A DNA stretch of 64,000 bases from Bombardia bombarda. Its lineage: Eukaryota; Ascomycota; Sordariomycetes; Sordariales; Lasiosphaeriaceae. Location of the stretch: NCBI GenBank assembly GCA_030512295.1, contig JAULSR010000006.1:1426001-1490000 (forward strand), read 5' to 3'. The position numbers and the translations under genes are program-made. Below are positions 47,636 through 58,515 of this stretch, piece after piece; the first letter of the stretch is position 1, and every line of letters begins with the position of its first letter. Under the pieces are notes generated by a model that worked only from the letters and a program-made list of their open reading frames with translations, had not been told where the DNA came from and ran no database searches.

Positions 47636-49078
47636 CGGGAAACCTGGAATGTAATTCTCATTTACGAATGTATAATGCAGCTAGTCAATGATCGTGATGA
47701 ACAATTGTCAATGAGATGTCACTTGTTTAGTGTTCGGGATGGAGCAAAGGTTATGTGGTTGGAGCTCGAACCGAGCTGTCACGTCACTGTCAACCAGCAC
47801 TGAGGAGGAGCAAAAGGAACGTGCTTGACATGGGTAGTGCAGTAATAAACTTACCCTCATTAGGTATCTGCTACCTAAAATATCACCACGAGAACCAACG
47901 AAAGTCCCGCTTTACGGTTATTGCTTAAATGCGATATAATTCTCGACATGCTTATTTCTTCTTCAAGAAAAACAACGTCCGATATAACCCTGCTTCTCTC
48001 AAGATCTTGGTTGGGATCCGGGTGTTGGGTCCTCGACCTCGAGCCAACGCAAGGTACCTTGCATTGCACAGGCCACACAGCGAGAGGACTCAGAGATGGA
48101 CATGATTCGTTACATCGGCCGCTAAATGCCCGTGGCTTGGTGCTGTTGGCGTCATGGGGAGCCCGAGAATAGAGCTGTCAGTCCATCGTCCCCAGATGAC
48201 CCCTATTCAAGCATCTCAGCGTGACGGCATTTTAAAATGTGCAGCTCTCACTGTGTTCCAGTGTTCCAGTCGTGCACCTCAATGACCGTTTTGCTTCCCT
48301 TTCATCCAATCGCTGCCTTGCTTGTGGGACCCCTGCGTCACGATCTCTTTTCCCCAGTGCAGCGCTGTAGCGGGTGCAGCAGCAGCACAGCAAGCGCAAG
48401 GGCCCAAATGCTTGGCGGCGGCCAGTCGGTGGCCTCCTGTTCGACAGGGCAGCGACAGCGACAACCTGGCAGCGACAACCTGGCAGCGACAACCTGGCAG
48501 CAAACATCCCCCAATGAAACAGCACCGACAGCATAGGTTTTCCTCGGGTCTGGTCTGGCCTGTGTTTCGTGCTTTCAACGACATTCTTGAATTGATCTCT
48601 AGCTTGCGTTTTAGTTGTCTCTTGTTGCTCGTATTCGCCCCTTTATTTGAAAAAGCTTTGGCTTCATCATTAGCAGCAGCGCAATACCCCATAGCTGTTG
48701 CGCCGCGATTAGTTGGCTCGTCCGTTGTCTACCAAAAACCTGCATCAGGCACCGCATCACCACACTCCAACGATTCCCACGAAGCCAGTCCCGATTGTCC
48801 TCGACGACGGGATCAAATCTATTGCCGCCCAACCTCTGGCTACTCTGTCCCACTAGACCTCTGTTGGCTTACGAGCACACCAGGTCGCTCGCCCAACCGA
48901 GATTTCGCCCAGCTCAGCCTCAATCGTCGGGCGTCGGAGCAAAAACCCTGGTTTCCGCCAGCTTCATCAAGCGTCGAACCCGCCGAGAACCGGCCTAATA
49001 CAAACCATTCACCGCTGAAAACTGCTATCGCCAGTCCAAAACACCATCGATCGCATCGCGCCCTTGCGCCCGGGAATC
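47636..49078. other. Divergent promoter region, dipeptidase and RhoGAP genes
   Basis: A 1.4 kb region with promoters facing both ways. It holds an AGGTACCT palindrome (48052-48059) and three copies of a 14 bp repeat (48457-48498). No coding region is recognised; the open frame at 48322-49113 plus is repeat-driven and lacks a domain. Confidence 0.5.
48457..48498. repeat. 14 bp tandem repeat, three copies
   Basis: Three perfect head-to-tail copies of agcgacaacctggc, about 580 bp upstream of the RhoGAP start codon. Confidence 0.92.
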
Positions 49079-51944
49079 ATGCCGAGCTTCGCAGATTCCT
49101 TCTGGTCGAATGACTATGCCGCAGGTGAGCTTGCGCAACTTGCCGTACCGCACGTGGGCATGCTGAGCGCATGCTGTACCGCCGCCATGATTACTGACGT
49201 GCCGCCACCTAGGCCTTGGGGTCCTGTTCGGCAAGCTCCAGCAGGGAGTGGTCGAGAATCGACAAGTCCTGACGGTCGCCCGAATGCGCGCCGAAGCCGA
49301 GGAGGTTTACGGCCAACGCTTAGCCGACATTCCTACTGCAGTCGACAAGGTCCAGGGCGGATTTTATCGCGACGATGGCGCAAGCGTACGAAAGGTATGG
49401 GATTCGAGGAGGACATATCACTGTGTGCTACACGTTCCTCCAATCGCTTTCTGACATGTTTCTAGGCCTACGATGGCGTGCGGACCGAGATGGAGGAAGC
49501 TGCCAAAAACCACAAGAAGATCGCCCAGAACATTCGCGACCTGGTGGTCAATCCCTTTTCGCGCTGGTGCGATGCCCACGAAACTCGGATACAAGAATCC
49601 CAAGACGAGCTCCAGACGAGAATCAAGGCGCATGACAAGCAAGCCGAGGCGGTCAAGAAGTTGAGGAGCAACTATTTCAACAAGTGCCGTCTTGTCGAGG
49701 ATCTAGAAGAGGAGAACAAGCTCGCTTTCCAGGACCCCGAGATCAGCCCAAAGCCGATGCAGTCGATCCCCGAGATCAAGGTGGAACCGCACCAGGAGGC
49801 CGAAGAGGAGGAAGAGGATGAGCCCTACGAAATCGGCGATGAGACGTATGCGCCGGATCAGGTCAAGAAAATTATTGCGCACATGCTCAACAACATCAAG
49901 ATGGGAGAGACAAAGGTTCCTATCCTGGGTACATATCAAAACACTTCGGCCGGCTCAGACATCGTGGAATATCTTCAGCGCAACATGGGCACGACAAGCG
50001 TGAGCTATGCCGAGAGGATCGGCCAGGACCTAGTGACCAACGGTTTCCTCCGCCTGATTGGAAATGTTGGAAACACCTTTGCAAACAGCTCCAGGATGTT
50101 CTACCAGTGGCGGCCGAAGGCGTTCAAGATGTCTGGGGTCCCTGAGAAGAAAACGCCAGTGTCGAGGACCTTCTCTCTCCCAGTCTCAACCAACTCGGAT
50201 GGAACCGATTCTCCTGTCGTTGGAACCGTCAGCGAGTATCTGGCCAACTGGAACGTTCTCAATACCGCGCGTCCCAATGAAACGCCAGCCGAGAAGATGC
50301 GTCGGGAGGCCAAGGAAGCAGACGACAAGTACAAGGCGGGAGTCCAGACGCTGGACGAGATGCGCTGTGAGCTGGAAGAGGCCATCTTCTTGCATCTCAA
50401 GTTCCTTGAGCGCTGTGAGCTCGATAGGCTCAAGGCCATCAAGACCGTTGTCTTGGACTTCTCGGGGACCATCAGCAATGTGATTCCCAGTCTTCAGTCG
50501 ACTGTTGATAACATGATGCTCTACCAAGAGACGGTTCAGCCTCTGGGCGACTTGCGGTATCTCCTTGAAAACTACAGAACTGGCAGTTTCACGCCAAAGG
50601 TGGTTGTTTACGAGAATTACTACAACAAGGTTGATGAGCAGACATTCGGTGTCGACCTAGAGGCACGCGCCCGGGCAGACAAGAAGCGGGTACCCGTCAT
50701 TGTTACCACCCTCCTCACTTATCTAGATCATCATTATCCGGACCTTGAAGGCGACGAGGCCCGGCGTGGAGTGTGGCTTCACGAGGTGCCTCTCACTCAA
50801 ACGCATAAACTGAGAGCCAAGATCAACAACGGAAAGCCCCCAGCATTGGAAGTCTTTTCTGAATTCGACGTGCCTACTGTTGCAAGCTTGTTAAAGCTCT
50901 ATCTTCTTGAACTTCCTGGTAAGCTTATACCCTACATTTCAATTCACCTTGCCTGCCTACTGACCCACGACCGCTAGACTCCCTAGTATCCTCCCATGTG
51001 TATGAAATCATCAGAACTATCTATTCGACCTCGGCTCCGGACTCCAAAGACGGAACTCGGAGCGAGGCAAACCGAATTTCCATTCTCCAGCAAACCTTAT
51101 CCCAACTAAGACTTACCAACATCGCCACCCTGGACGCCTGCATGAACCACTTCACGCGCCTCATCGACCTCACATCAGCCGATGAGGAGTACATCACCAA
51201 ACTCGCCACCTCGCTGGCCCCCTGCGTCCTACGTCCCCGCACCGAAACATCACTTACCCTTGAGGAGAAGCACTCTTACCGTCTCATCCGCGACCTCTTC
51301 GCCCACAAGGACGCCATCTTCAGCGAGCTGAAGCGCATGTCGACCCTGGGCTCGTCCGGCTCCATTAGCGGCAACGGCAACCGCCCGCGCGCCATCTCGA
51401 CCGACGAAAGCAACCGCAAGGCGCACATGGAGGAGCGCACCCGGGCTCTGCTGGAGAAGTCGGGCGGCGGCGGCGGCAGCAGCCGCAGCCGCGCGACCTC
51501 GCCAGCCCCCAGCCCGCGCGGCCATCGCCGAGATAGGAGCTCAGGCGGCGCCGAGACGCGCTTCCCCGTCGCGCCCAGCGTCGTCACCAGCCCCCCAAGG
51601 CCTCGGCCAACAGGCAGAGCCTCGGTCCCATCCTGCCCAAGAGGACGAGCCTCGAGGTCCCCGACGAGGCCGGCATGGGCATGGGCATGGGTCTCAGCCA
51701 CCCCGCTGATGGCCATTTCGGCGGGTCGCTCCCGTCGGTCGTGGCGGAGCAGGTGGCCAAGATCACCGAGAGCGAGAGCACGCCCGAGAAGAGGAACAGC
51801 TTGGGCCGGAGCGGCGCGAGGTTCGTCGGCGGGCGTAGGGTTGCTCCGCCTGCTGCTGGGACGCCGCCGCCGGCGGGCGGGCTGGAGAATAGCAGTAATG
51901 CTTCGCATGGGGTGACGCTTGTGGACGCGCCGATGGATTACTAG
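49079..51944 (+). CDS. F-BAR, DEP and RhoGAP domain protein (Rgd2/Rga8-like), with an apparent one-base frameshift in the tail
   Basis: Four exons (49079-49124, 49213-49394, 49466-50918, 50978-51944) are joined by introns of 88, 71 and 59 bp. The N-terminal part (MPSFADSFWS, then LGVLFGKLQQGV, AEEVYGQRLADI and a coiled-coil stretch of KHNKK/KLRSNYFNKC type) is an F-BAR membrane-bending domain. A DEP domain follows (GSDIVEYLQRNM...DLVTNGFLRLIGNVG), then the second F-BAR segment, then a RhoGAP domain ending in YRLIRDLFAHKDAIF. This order is that of yeast Rgd2 and fission yeast Rga8, GAPs for Rho/Cdc42 at sites of polarised growth. The RhoGAP start reads GVWLHEVPL, with Leu where the arginine finger is normally found. 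A Ser/Arg-rich tail follows. At a run of six C (51591-51596) the frame appears to slip: one frame ends at 51915, the other reads KASANRQSLGPILPKRTSLE and ends at 51944 (882 aa if joined), and looks more natural. Confidence 0.88.
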
Positions 51945-53063
51945 TGGTGATGTTGGATTTTCCGGGTTTGGGTGTGAGTGGGAGGGTGATGATAAATAAA
52001 GGGTGTGTGTGGATTATAGTGATGACCGTGTATGATGGGATACTCTGACGACGAACGGACGGACGGACGGACACGGACGGACAAACGGACTGACTGGTTG
52101 GCCGAGGGACTCCCGGACTTGCGCTTACGTATCTATCTATCTACCTTTCTTCCCTGCCCATATTTGTATATGTTTTGTGTTGTATCGTATTTCGTTGTCG
52201 TGTTGCGTGTTTGTGTGTATGTGAAGCCTTTTGTAACCTGTTTCAACTGTACTGCCGCTATATTGTTGTCACCTACTGCTGTTTTGTCTGAAATATTTGG
52301 CCGTTATGTTTGGGATATTTGGCAAGGGGTAAAGGGGCGTGAACGGTCAGCTGGGTGGGTGGGTGGAGTGGTGAGAGTAACTCTTTTCAAAGCGTGTACA
52401 GTGCAATCATGAAATATAACCGTGGACGTTTCTTTGGATCTCATGTTACCCCTTTTCTTTTAGAGACGATGATATACCGATTCTGCGTTGCAACTCTGTG
52501 GTGTATGATAGATAAGTTTGGCTGGACTCGGCTTATCGTTGCATCGTTATCAAGACTAAATGAGTTTGTATGTAAACAACACTATCTTCAGTTTTGAGGA
52601 TGTCGTCGCCTACCTGGTTTACCCCGGCGAGGGAAAAGCGATTACATGATCTTGCAACCTGTTTTCCTAACAAGGTGGAATACGTAAAGAACAATTAAAT
52701 AAATTCCTCGTTGCGCTATAAACGGACCTGCTGGGTGAATATGTTTACTAAATAAAAGGGGAAGCGATGGCTTGTTTCTACCGCCATCCCAGACCCCGAC
52801 GACAAACAATGCACCTTCCATCCAGTTCCTCCAAGTATGCTGCGTGTTGATTGAACTGCCCAGGCTGATTCCATCTAGAAGCAACCCCTTGTTTTATCCC
52901 CTGGTGTTGCTTCTGGAAAGGATATTCCTTGGCTGCTCGCCGTTTCCTTTGTGTAGCTAGATCTGCAGCCTGACCTGCCTTTTTGTCTGCTGTGACGTGT
53001 TCAATCATGTTGACGCCGTCATCCATCCACCCATCCGTCTCCGACATGCATCCTGCGTGTTGT
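51945..53063. other. Convergent 3' region between RhoGAP and aldolase genes
   Basis: About 1.1 kb between convergent genes. It has an ACGG repeat at about 52055-52090. No gene seen. Confidence 0.6.
52055..52090. repeat. ACGG-type tetranucleotide repeat
   Basis: Imperfect repeat of ACGG units (with AAACGG variants) shortly downstream of the RhoGAP stop codon. Confidence 0.8.
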
Positions 53064-54047
53064 CTACAACGACTTCTCCACCTCCATGACCTCCTTGACA
53101 CCCTCCTCAATAGCAGCAACGCGAGCCTTGTCGAGCCGCTTGAGCGGCCGCCGTGGGAACCCACCGTAGCCAAAGTAGCTCTGGATGGCCTGTTTCGTGC
53201 CGGCAATGGCCGCTTTCGTCAAGACCCAGTCGCCCTTGGAGAGAATCTTTTGCAGGGCAATAGCCTCCTCTGTCTTGCCCTCGGCGTACAGGTTCCAGAC
53301 CTTGACGCACACCTTGGGCATGACATTGGCACCGCCGGCAATGATGCCGCTTCCGCCGCTGGCCAACGTCTGGACTGTGAAGTCACACACGCCGCCAAAA
53401 GCCATGTATCCGGACCCTTCAGAGGACGGTGTCTTGGCGTCGGTAGCCAGGGCCACTCTTGTGAGCTTGCCTGTGTTTCCACATGTGAACTTGGTTCCCA
53501 CAATGTTGGGGTGGGCGGCCAGCTTGATCAACAGGTCCGAGTCCATGTCGATGCCAGCCACAGCTCCCGGGTAGTTGTAGAGGACCAGAGGAAGCGGGCT
53601 CTCGTCGGCAACAGCGATGAAGTAGTCATGGACTGCTTGCTCGTCCATCAAGCCGCGAAAGTATGATGGCGGCAGAAGCAACACATAATCGCCGCCTGCT
53701 TCTTGAGCGAGCTTGCTCAGTTCAACAGTCCCTCTGACACTGCCCTCGGTGGCGCCGACGATGATAGGTGTATCGGGAAAGCCGGCGGCGTCCAAGGCTT
53801 CTCTGGTCGCTCGGGTTACTGCCAGCTTCTCCTCGCGTGTGCAATGTGCGGCCTCTCCATTGGAGCCCATGGTGACCAGACCAGCCAGGCCATCTCGTAC
53901 CAAACGCTCTGCGTGCTTCTTGATCGTGGGGATGTCGAGATCTTCCGTCTCTGGGTCGAAGAAGGTCATGGTAGGGGCGTAGATGCCACAGGGCAGCGAC
54001 CTCGGAGAGGTCTTGTGACCATTGGCAGCGCCATTGGAGACAGTCAT
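53064..54047 (-). CDS. LGA1: 2-keto-3-deoxy sugar acid aldolase (DHDPS/NAL family, LGA1/GaaC-like)
   Basis: A single exon of 327 aa of the dihydrodipicolinate synthase/N-acetylneuraminate lyase family. The TIM-barrel motifs are present: GLVTMGSNGEAAHCTREEK, TPIIVGATEGSVRGT, LPLVLYNYPGAVAGIDMDSD with the catalytic Tyr, and IVGTKFTCGNTGKL with the Schiff-base Lys. YNYPG and the SYFRGLMDE segment resemble fungal L-threo-3-deoxy-hexulosonate aldolases (LGA1 of Trichoderma, GaaC of Aspergillus), which split 2-keto-3-deoxy-L-galactonate into pyruvate and L-glyceraldehyde in D-galacturonate (pectin) catabolism. Substrate assignment is by resemblance; a related keto-acid aldolase is possible. The protein is cytosolic, with no targeting signal. 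The gene is divergent from a Gfo/Idh/MocA oxidoreductase over a 3.1 kb shared upstream region. The start is the first ATG; the region before residue 17 is not conserved. Confidence 0.86.
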   Translation of the reverse strand: MTVSNGAANGHKTSPRSLPCGIYAPTMTFFDPETEDLDIPTIKKHAERLVRDGLAGLVTMGSNGEAAHCTREEKLAVTRATREALDAAGFPDTPIIVGATEGSVRGTVELSKLAQEAGGDYVLLLPPSYFRGLMDEQAVHDYFIAVADESPLPLVLYNYPGAVAGIDMDSDLLIKLAAHPNIVGTKFTCGNTGKLTRVALATDAKTPSSEGSGYMAFGGVCDFTVQTLASGGSGIIAGGANVMPKVCVKVWNLYAEGKTEEAIALQKILSKGDWVLTKAAIAGTKQAIQSYFGYGGFPRRPLKRLDKARVAAIEEGVKEVMEVEKSL

Positions 54048-57000
54048 GTTGAATTAGGGATCGGGAGGATGCAAAAGAGGCTCAGTCAAGGAATCAGGCT
54101 GACGAAGACACGGACAAAGGACCCAACAAGAACAAGTATGAAAGATCAGGAACTTAAGCCGGAAGAGATGGAGATATCAGGAGAAGGAAGTTTGTTTCTT
54201 ATAAGACAAGAGCAAGGCCCCGGACAAGGTAGATGCTACGATAGCCGCATATCAGTCGGTAGAGTAGGGTGTGACAGCGGGGCCCCGGATCGTCAAGGGG
54301 TAGGTGTGTGCCAGGTAGTCTACGAGGTGCTCGTGGGGACATTAGTCCGGGATGGCAAGGGAGTCTGCAGTAGAAGCGAGCTAGAGCATACAAAAGCCAA
54401 TATACAGCACAAAGAGAAAGCGGGAAGCTTTTGAGGCTAAGACAAAAGCGCACTGAGGGGTCTAGAATGTGTCAATGGCAAGGTGGCAGCCGTGTTTATG
54501 GAACCACGACTAGAGATATCACGGCAATATATCCAGTAAATGGGGTAAAGAAATCACGCATGGACGTACTCTCGACGACAGACTGCCGCTCCTTGGTTTG
54601 GCAAGGCAGGCAATTAATCGACCAACCCAGGCGGTCGGGCTCAGCCAAGCGTCGTCCCGCGCAAGTTGCCTATTCGGGTCGGCGACAGCCGGTCAGTGAG
54701 CAAGTGGTCGGACAAGGGGATGATGGGCCATCTTCTCCCGAAGCTTCCAGACTAGACAAGCCCTTTCCAGGTCAGGAAAAGACTAGGAAGAGACTGTCTT
54801 TGCGTCATCCAGTAGTCTGCCGGGAGACCTGGGTGCCACTTGAACTTCCCCTGAAAATATGTGTGCAGAGCAGACTGGCTAAAGGGCTTGGTGGCTCGGG
54901 ATATGAAGCCAGGACTCAGTAAGCGAGGAGAGGCAAGCTGCCGTGTTCGCTCTTGCCAGCACAAAACTTGTAAGCGAGTACCCTGGCCGTGAATCTTGTG
55001 ATCTGCAAATGACTGATTTGGGACGGTAGTTCTCTCAAGAGCAGGGTGCTTTGTGGAAAAGGGGGGGGTGAAGATGGTGACCACGTTATTGGGGGGTTAT
55101 GGGAGTGGCCGGCATCATCGACAGTGATTCGCTCCACGGGGCTAGGAACAGGTAAAACGACAACCTGGAAGCAGGAAAGCGCACATGGCGTGTTAGCTCC
55201 CCCATCTAGCTTCCCGGGGCCATCGAGCACTGGCAACGAGGTATAGGGCTTCGGACTGGCCACATGTAGGAACGGGGTATTGCATGCGGTGATGGTGGTG
55301 GTAATGGGGTTGATGGCAGGTCGGCAGTGCGGAATGGAGAGACGACACCCGTCTGTTGTTGTCCTTGTCGTAACTAACGACACGAAGGTCGAGGACGGTG
55401 GGATTGGCAATGGAGATAGATGTCATGGGAACTGCTTGAGCGCGTCTCGGCTCTGATTCGCGAGGTGGTGGAGCACGGCAATAGCTATGCCGCACACACT
55501 CGGGGGCAGTCCAGGTGGTTGAGCCATTGCTCCATATCGCCGATTGTCTGGCTGAATGTGCTCGGTAATCCCCACGGGGAAAGCATTGCGGCCGAGATGG
55601 AGGGCACAGGGCACAGGGCACAGGGCACAGGGCACAGGGCACGGAGCTGCTTGGGTGTCTGCAATTGTCCAGAGTTGTCCATCGATGTGTCGCGATGATG
55701 AATAAAAAACTGGAGCTCGATGCTGGCGACAATCCAGGTTCTGGCATTCGTCCCAATAGGAAGACAACCGCGTCCACAAGACGGAAAAATAACTTCCTCC
55801 AATCAGAGTCAGCACCTAGTTGTCAAAGGTTAGAGCCAACGCCAACGCAAAGGCCGTCGGTCGTCCAGAGACAGCTCTCGTGTCAATGTCAGCGAGGTCA
55901 GCGAGGAGGAGGAAGCCACAAAGTTTTCCACCGGTGAAGTCTGGTGCGACGAGGTCAATGTGGGGAAGATCTGGCGATCGATGGGCGGCCGTCTGCTATT
56001 TAGCCTGAAGCCCGAATTCCATTTCGACGGGCTGGTACGGGCTGGCAGGCAAATCATGGTAGTCTCCGTCGGGGAGGGTGGTGACGGTTGGAAACCAAAA
56101 GCCGAGCCAAGGCAACCCTCACCTGGAAAGTCTGGAAAGGGAAGAACCTGGGAGCTTGAGGGCCCTAGCGCCCTATCCATGCACGCCAAGCACTTCTAAG
56201 TGAACGCGGGGCAGGTGAGCTCCAGCGTGGGGGCGGCGCGGCTTGGAACCCCTCCTTCCCTCCTGCCCAGAAAAAGCAACCCGACTTGCAGCTACTATGG
56301 GAGCTTGGCCTGGTGGTGTCCAGGGGAAGGAGCGGACTGCAATAGCACGAATGAGCGCGCGGGGTTGGATACGCCTGGGATGCCCTTTCCATTCTCGTGC
56401 CATTCTTGCCCTCTCCAACCTTTCCCGCGCTTTCCATCTCTGTCTCCTGTGTAGGTCCCTGCCCGCATCACCTGCCCGTCTCCCGCCCTCATCAAAGAAA
56501 TTTGATGTTTGACTCGAGGCGGATGATGTAGGTGGACATGATATTACACCGGACGCCTCAGGATGCGGAATATCAGTTATCTCACATCACTCCTCTTTAT
56601 CTCGGTGAATGAGTAAGTGCCCTCCCTACCTTCGGCTCTGTTGATTGACGGGTCTTGTGCCATTGCATGTTTCCGTTTCTTTAGTGCAAGCAACTTCAAC
56701 GATGTCTTCACGCGGTCACACAAACCTCCAGCGCGCTTCTCGTGTTTAGAGATGCTCGATGATGTGTTTCACAGGAACACCGGAAGGAAGAAACTGCTTG
56801 ATCCAGCAGCCAATTGTGAGCTAGCGACACACTGTAACAGGACGGGACCGGCTTTGTCAAATCGCTCCAATTGCTGCACTTGCCATGGATTCTCCCGATC
56901 CATCATCCCTCAACCCGGGATCGGACCAGGGAAGCTTTCCATATGTATATACGCACAAAGAAGGCTATAATGCACCTTGCTTGACGGTCACCTTTGCTTT

Positions 57001-57150
57001 CTCCCGCTTCAGTTAGATCTGCATATATCCCAAGTCTGTCCCAAGTCTTCTGCCGTCATCCCGATTTTGTTTGTTGCTACGAATTGAGCAAAACCACCCT
57101 TGACCATCTGCTTGCTACCCATTCGACGCCGAAGTCAGTACCAATCAACA
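54048..57150. other. 3.1 kb shared upstream region of aldolase and oxidoreductase
   Basis: No coding region recognised. It is the only upstream region of both divergent genes. It contains a 7 bp minisatellite at 55602-55643, while the open frames on both strands are driven by it or lack motifs. Confidence 0.5.
55602..55643. repeat. 7 bp minisatellite (GGGCACA)5-6
   Basis: Five perfect copies of gggcaca and a sixth ending in g. A 7 bp unit cycles through all three frames, which explains the overlapping long open frames that read repeats such as CALCPVP on the minus strand. Confidence 0.92.
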
Positions 57151-58515
57151 ATGGAGCCACTCAATGTATTAATGGTATGTACCCCATGTCCTAGTACCTA
57201 TTCTCAGCGACTAACATTCTCATCTAGGTCGGTACTGGGGAGTACACCACTGGTTTTGTCGGTGGTGGCGCCTCAGGCTCGGACAAGAAGGTCGGTGTCG
57301 TAGGGCTGTCTATGTTCGATCTTCGCCGGAGGGGAAAAGTCGGCCAGCTCGGCATGGTTGGCGTCAATGGCACAAAGTTCCCCGCGATCCGTAAGTCTAC
57401 GTGCAAACCACGATTCGGTGATGTAGCCAATTTACTAATGCTTCGCTGAAGGGGAGCACCTGCATAAGAACATCTCGCTGGCCTACAATAATCTAGACAC
57501 CTCATTCGACTCGTTCCCGGCCGATGATACCAAGGACGCCGATTCGTACAAAAAAGCCATTGACGGCCTTAAGCCAGGCGATGCCATCACCATTTTCACC
57601 CCTGACACGACCCACTACCCGATCGCCCTCTACGCCATCGAGCGTGGAATTCACGTCATGATCACAAAGCCAGCCGTCAAGCTTCTCGAGCACCATCTTG
57701 CCCTCCTCGAAGCGGCTGAGAGGAAAGGCGTTTATGTCTACATCGAGCACCACAAGCGCTACGACCCAGCATATTCGGATGCTAGATTCAGGGCTCAGAA
57801 GTTGGGCGACTTCAATTACTTCTACAGCTACATGTCGCAGCCAAAGTTCCAGCTCGAGACCTTCAAGGCGTGGGCCGGCATCGACTCGGACATATCCTAC
57901 TACTTGAACAGCCACCACATCGACATCTGCGACTCCATGGTGACCCAGCTAGGCTACGTCCCCGTGAAGGTGTCGGGATCGGCATCGAAGGGCGTTGCCA
58001 CCAGTCTCGGCTGTGACGAGGCCACAGAGGACACAATTTCGCTGCTCGTGCACTGGGAGAAGACCGGCGACCCGACCAAGCATGCCACGGGTGTGTACAC
58101 AGCCTCGTGGACGGCGCCCCAGAGAGCTGGAGTCCACTCAAACCAGTATTTCCACTACCTGGCGAAGGGTGGCGAAATTCGCATCGACCAGGCAAAGCGT
58201 GGCTACGATGTTGCGGACGACTCGGCTGGTCAGCTGGTGTGGTATAACCCCTTTTACATGCGCTATGCGCCTGACGAGGACGGCAACTTCAACGGCCAGA
58301 CGGGGTATGGCTATATCTCGATGGAGAAGTTCGTTGACGGATGCCGATCTGTCAACTCTAGCGCACTGAAGCCAGCAGATCTCGATGCCAAGGGGCTTCC
58401 GACGTTGAGGAATACTATTGCGACAACGGCTATTCTCGAGGCGGGTCGGCGGAGTATTGACGAGAATAGAGAGGTCAGGATTGAGAAAGTCGACGGCACT
58501 TGGAAGTTGATTTAA
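57151..58515 (+). CDS. Gfo/Idh/MocA-family oxidoreductase
   Basis: Three exons (57151-57174, 57228-57390, 57452-58515) with introns of 53 and 61 bp give 416 aa. The N-terminal Rossmann segment is split by the first intron: MEPLNVLM joins VGTGEYTTGFVGGGASG, giving the GxGxxxxG-type NAD(P)-binding loop. Then come AITIFTPDTTHYPIALYAIE and GIHVMITKPAVKLLEHHL, where the Lys-Pro (xKP) dipeptide is a hallmark of the family (normally EKP, here TKP). HHKRYDPAYSDAR follows, and the C-terminal substrate domain contains YLNSHHIDICD, with a conserved His pair. By family this should be an NAD(P)-dependent sugar, polyol or sugar-acid dehydrogenase. S. pombe has an uncharacterised relative. The placement opposite an LGA1-like aldolase suggests a joint role in sugar-acid breakdown. 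The short first exon is supported by the conserved Rossmann strand. Confidence 0.9.

Noticed and set aside
55423..55815. Minus-strand frames with Cys/Pro repeats (CALCPVP)
   Set aside because: These are translations of the 7 bp minisatellite, which stays open in all three frames.
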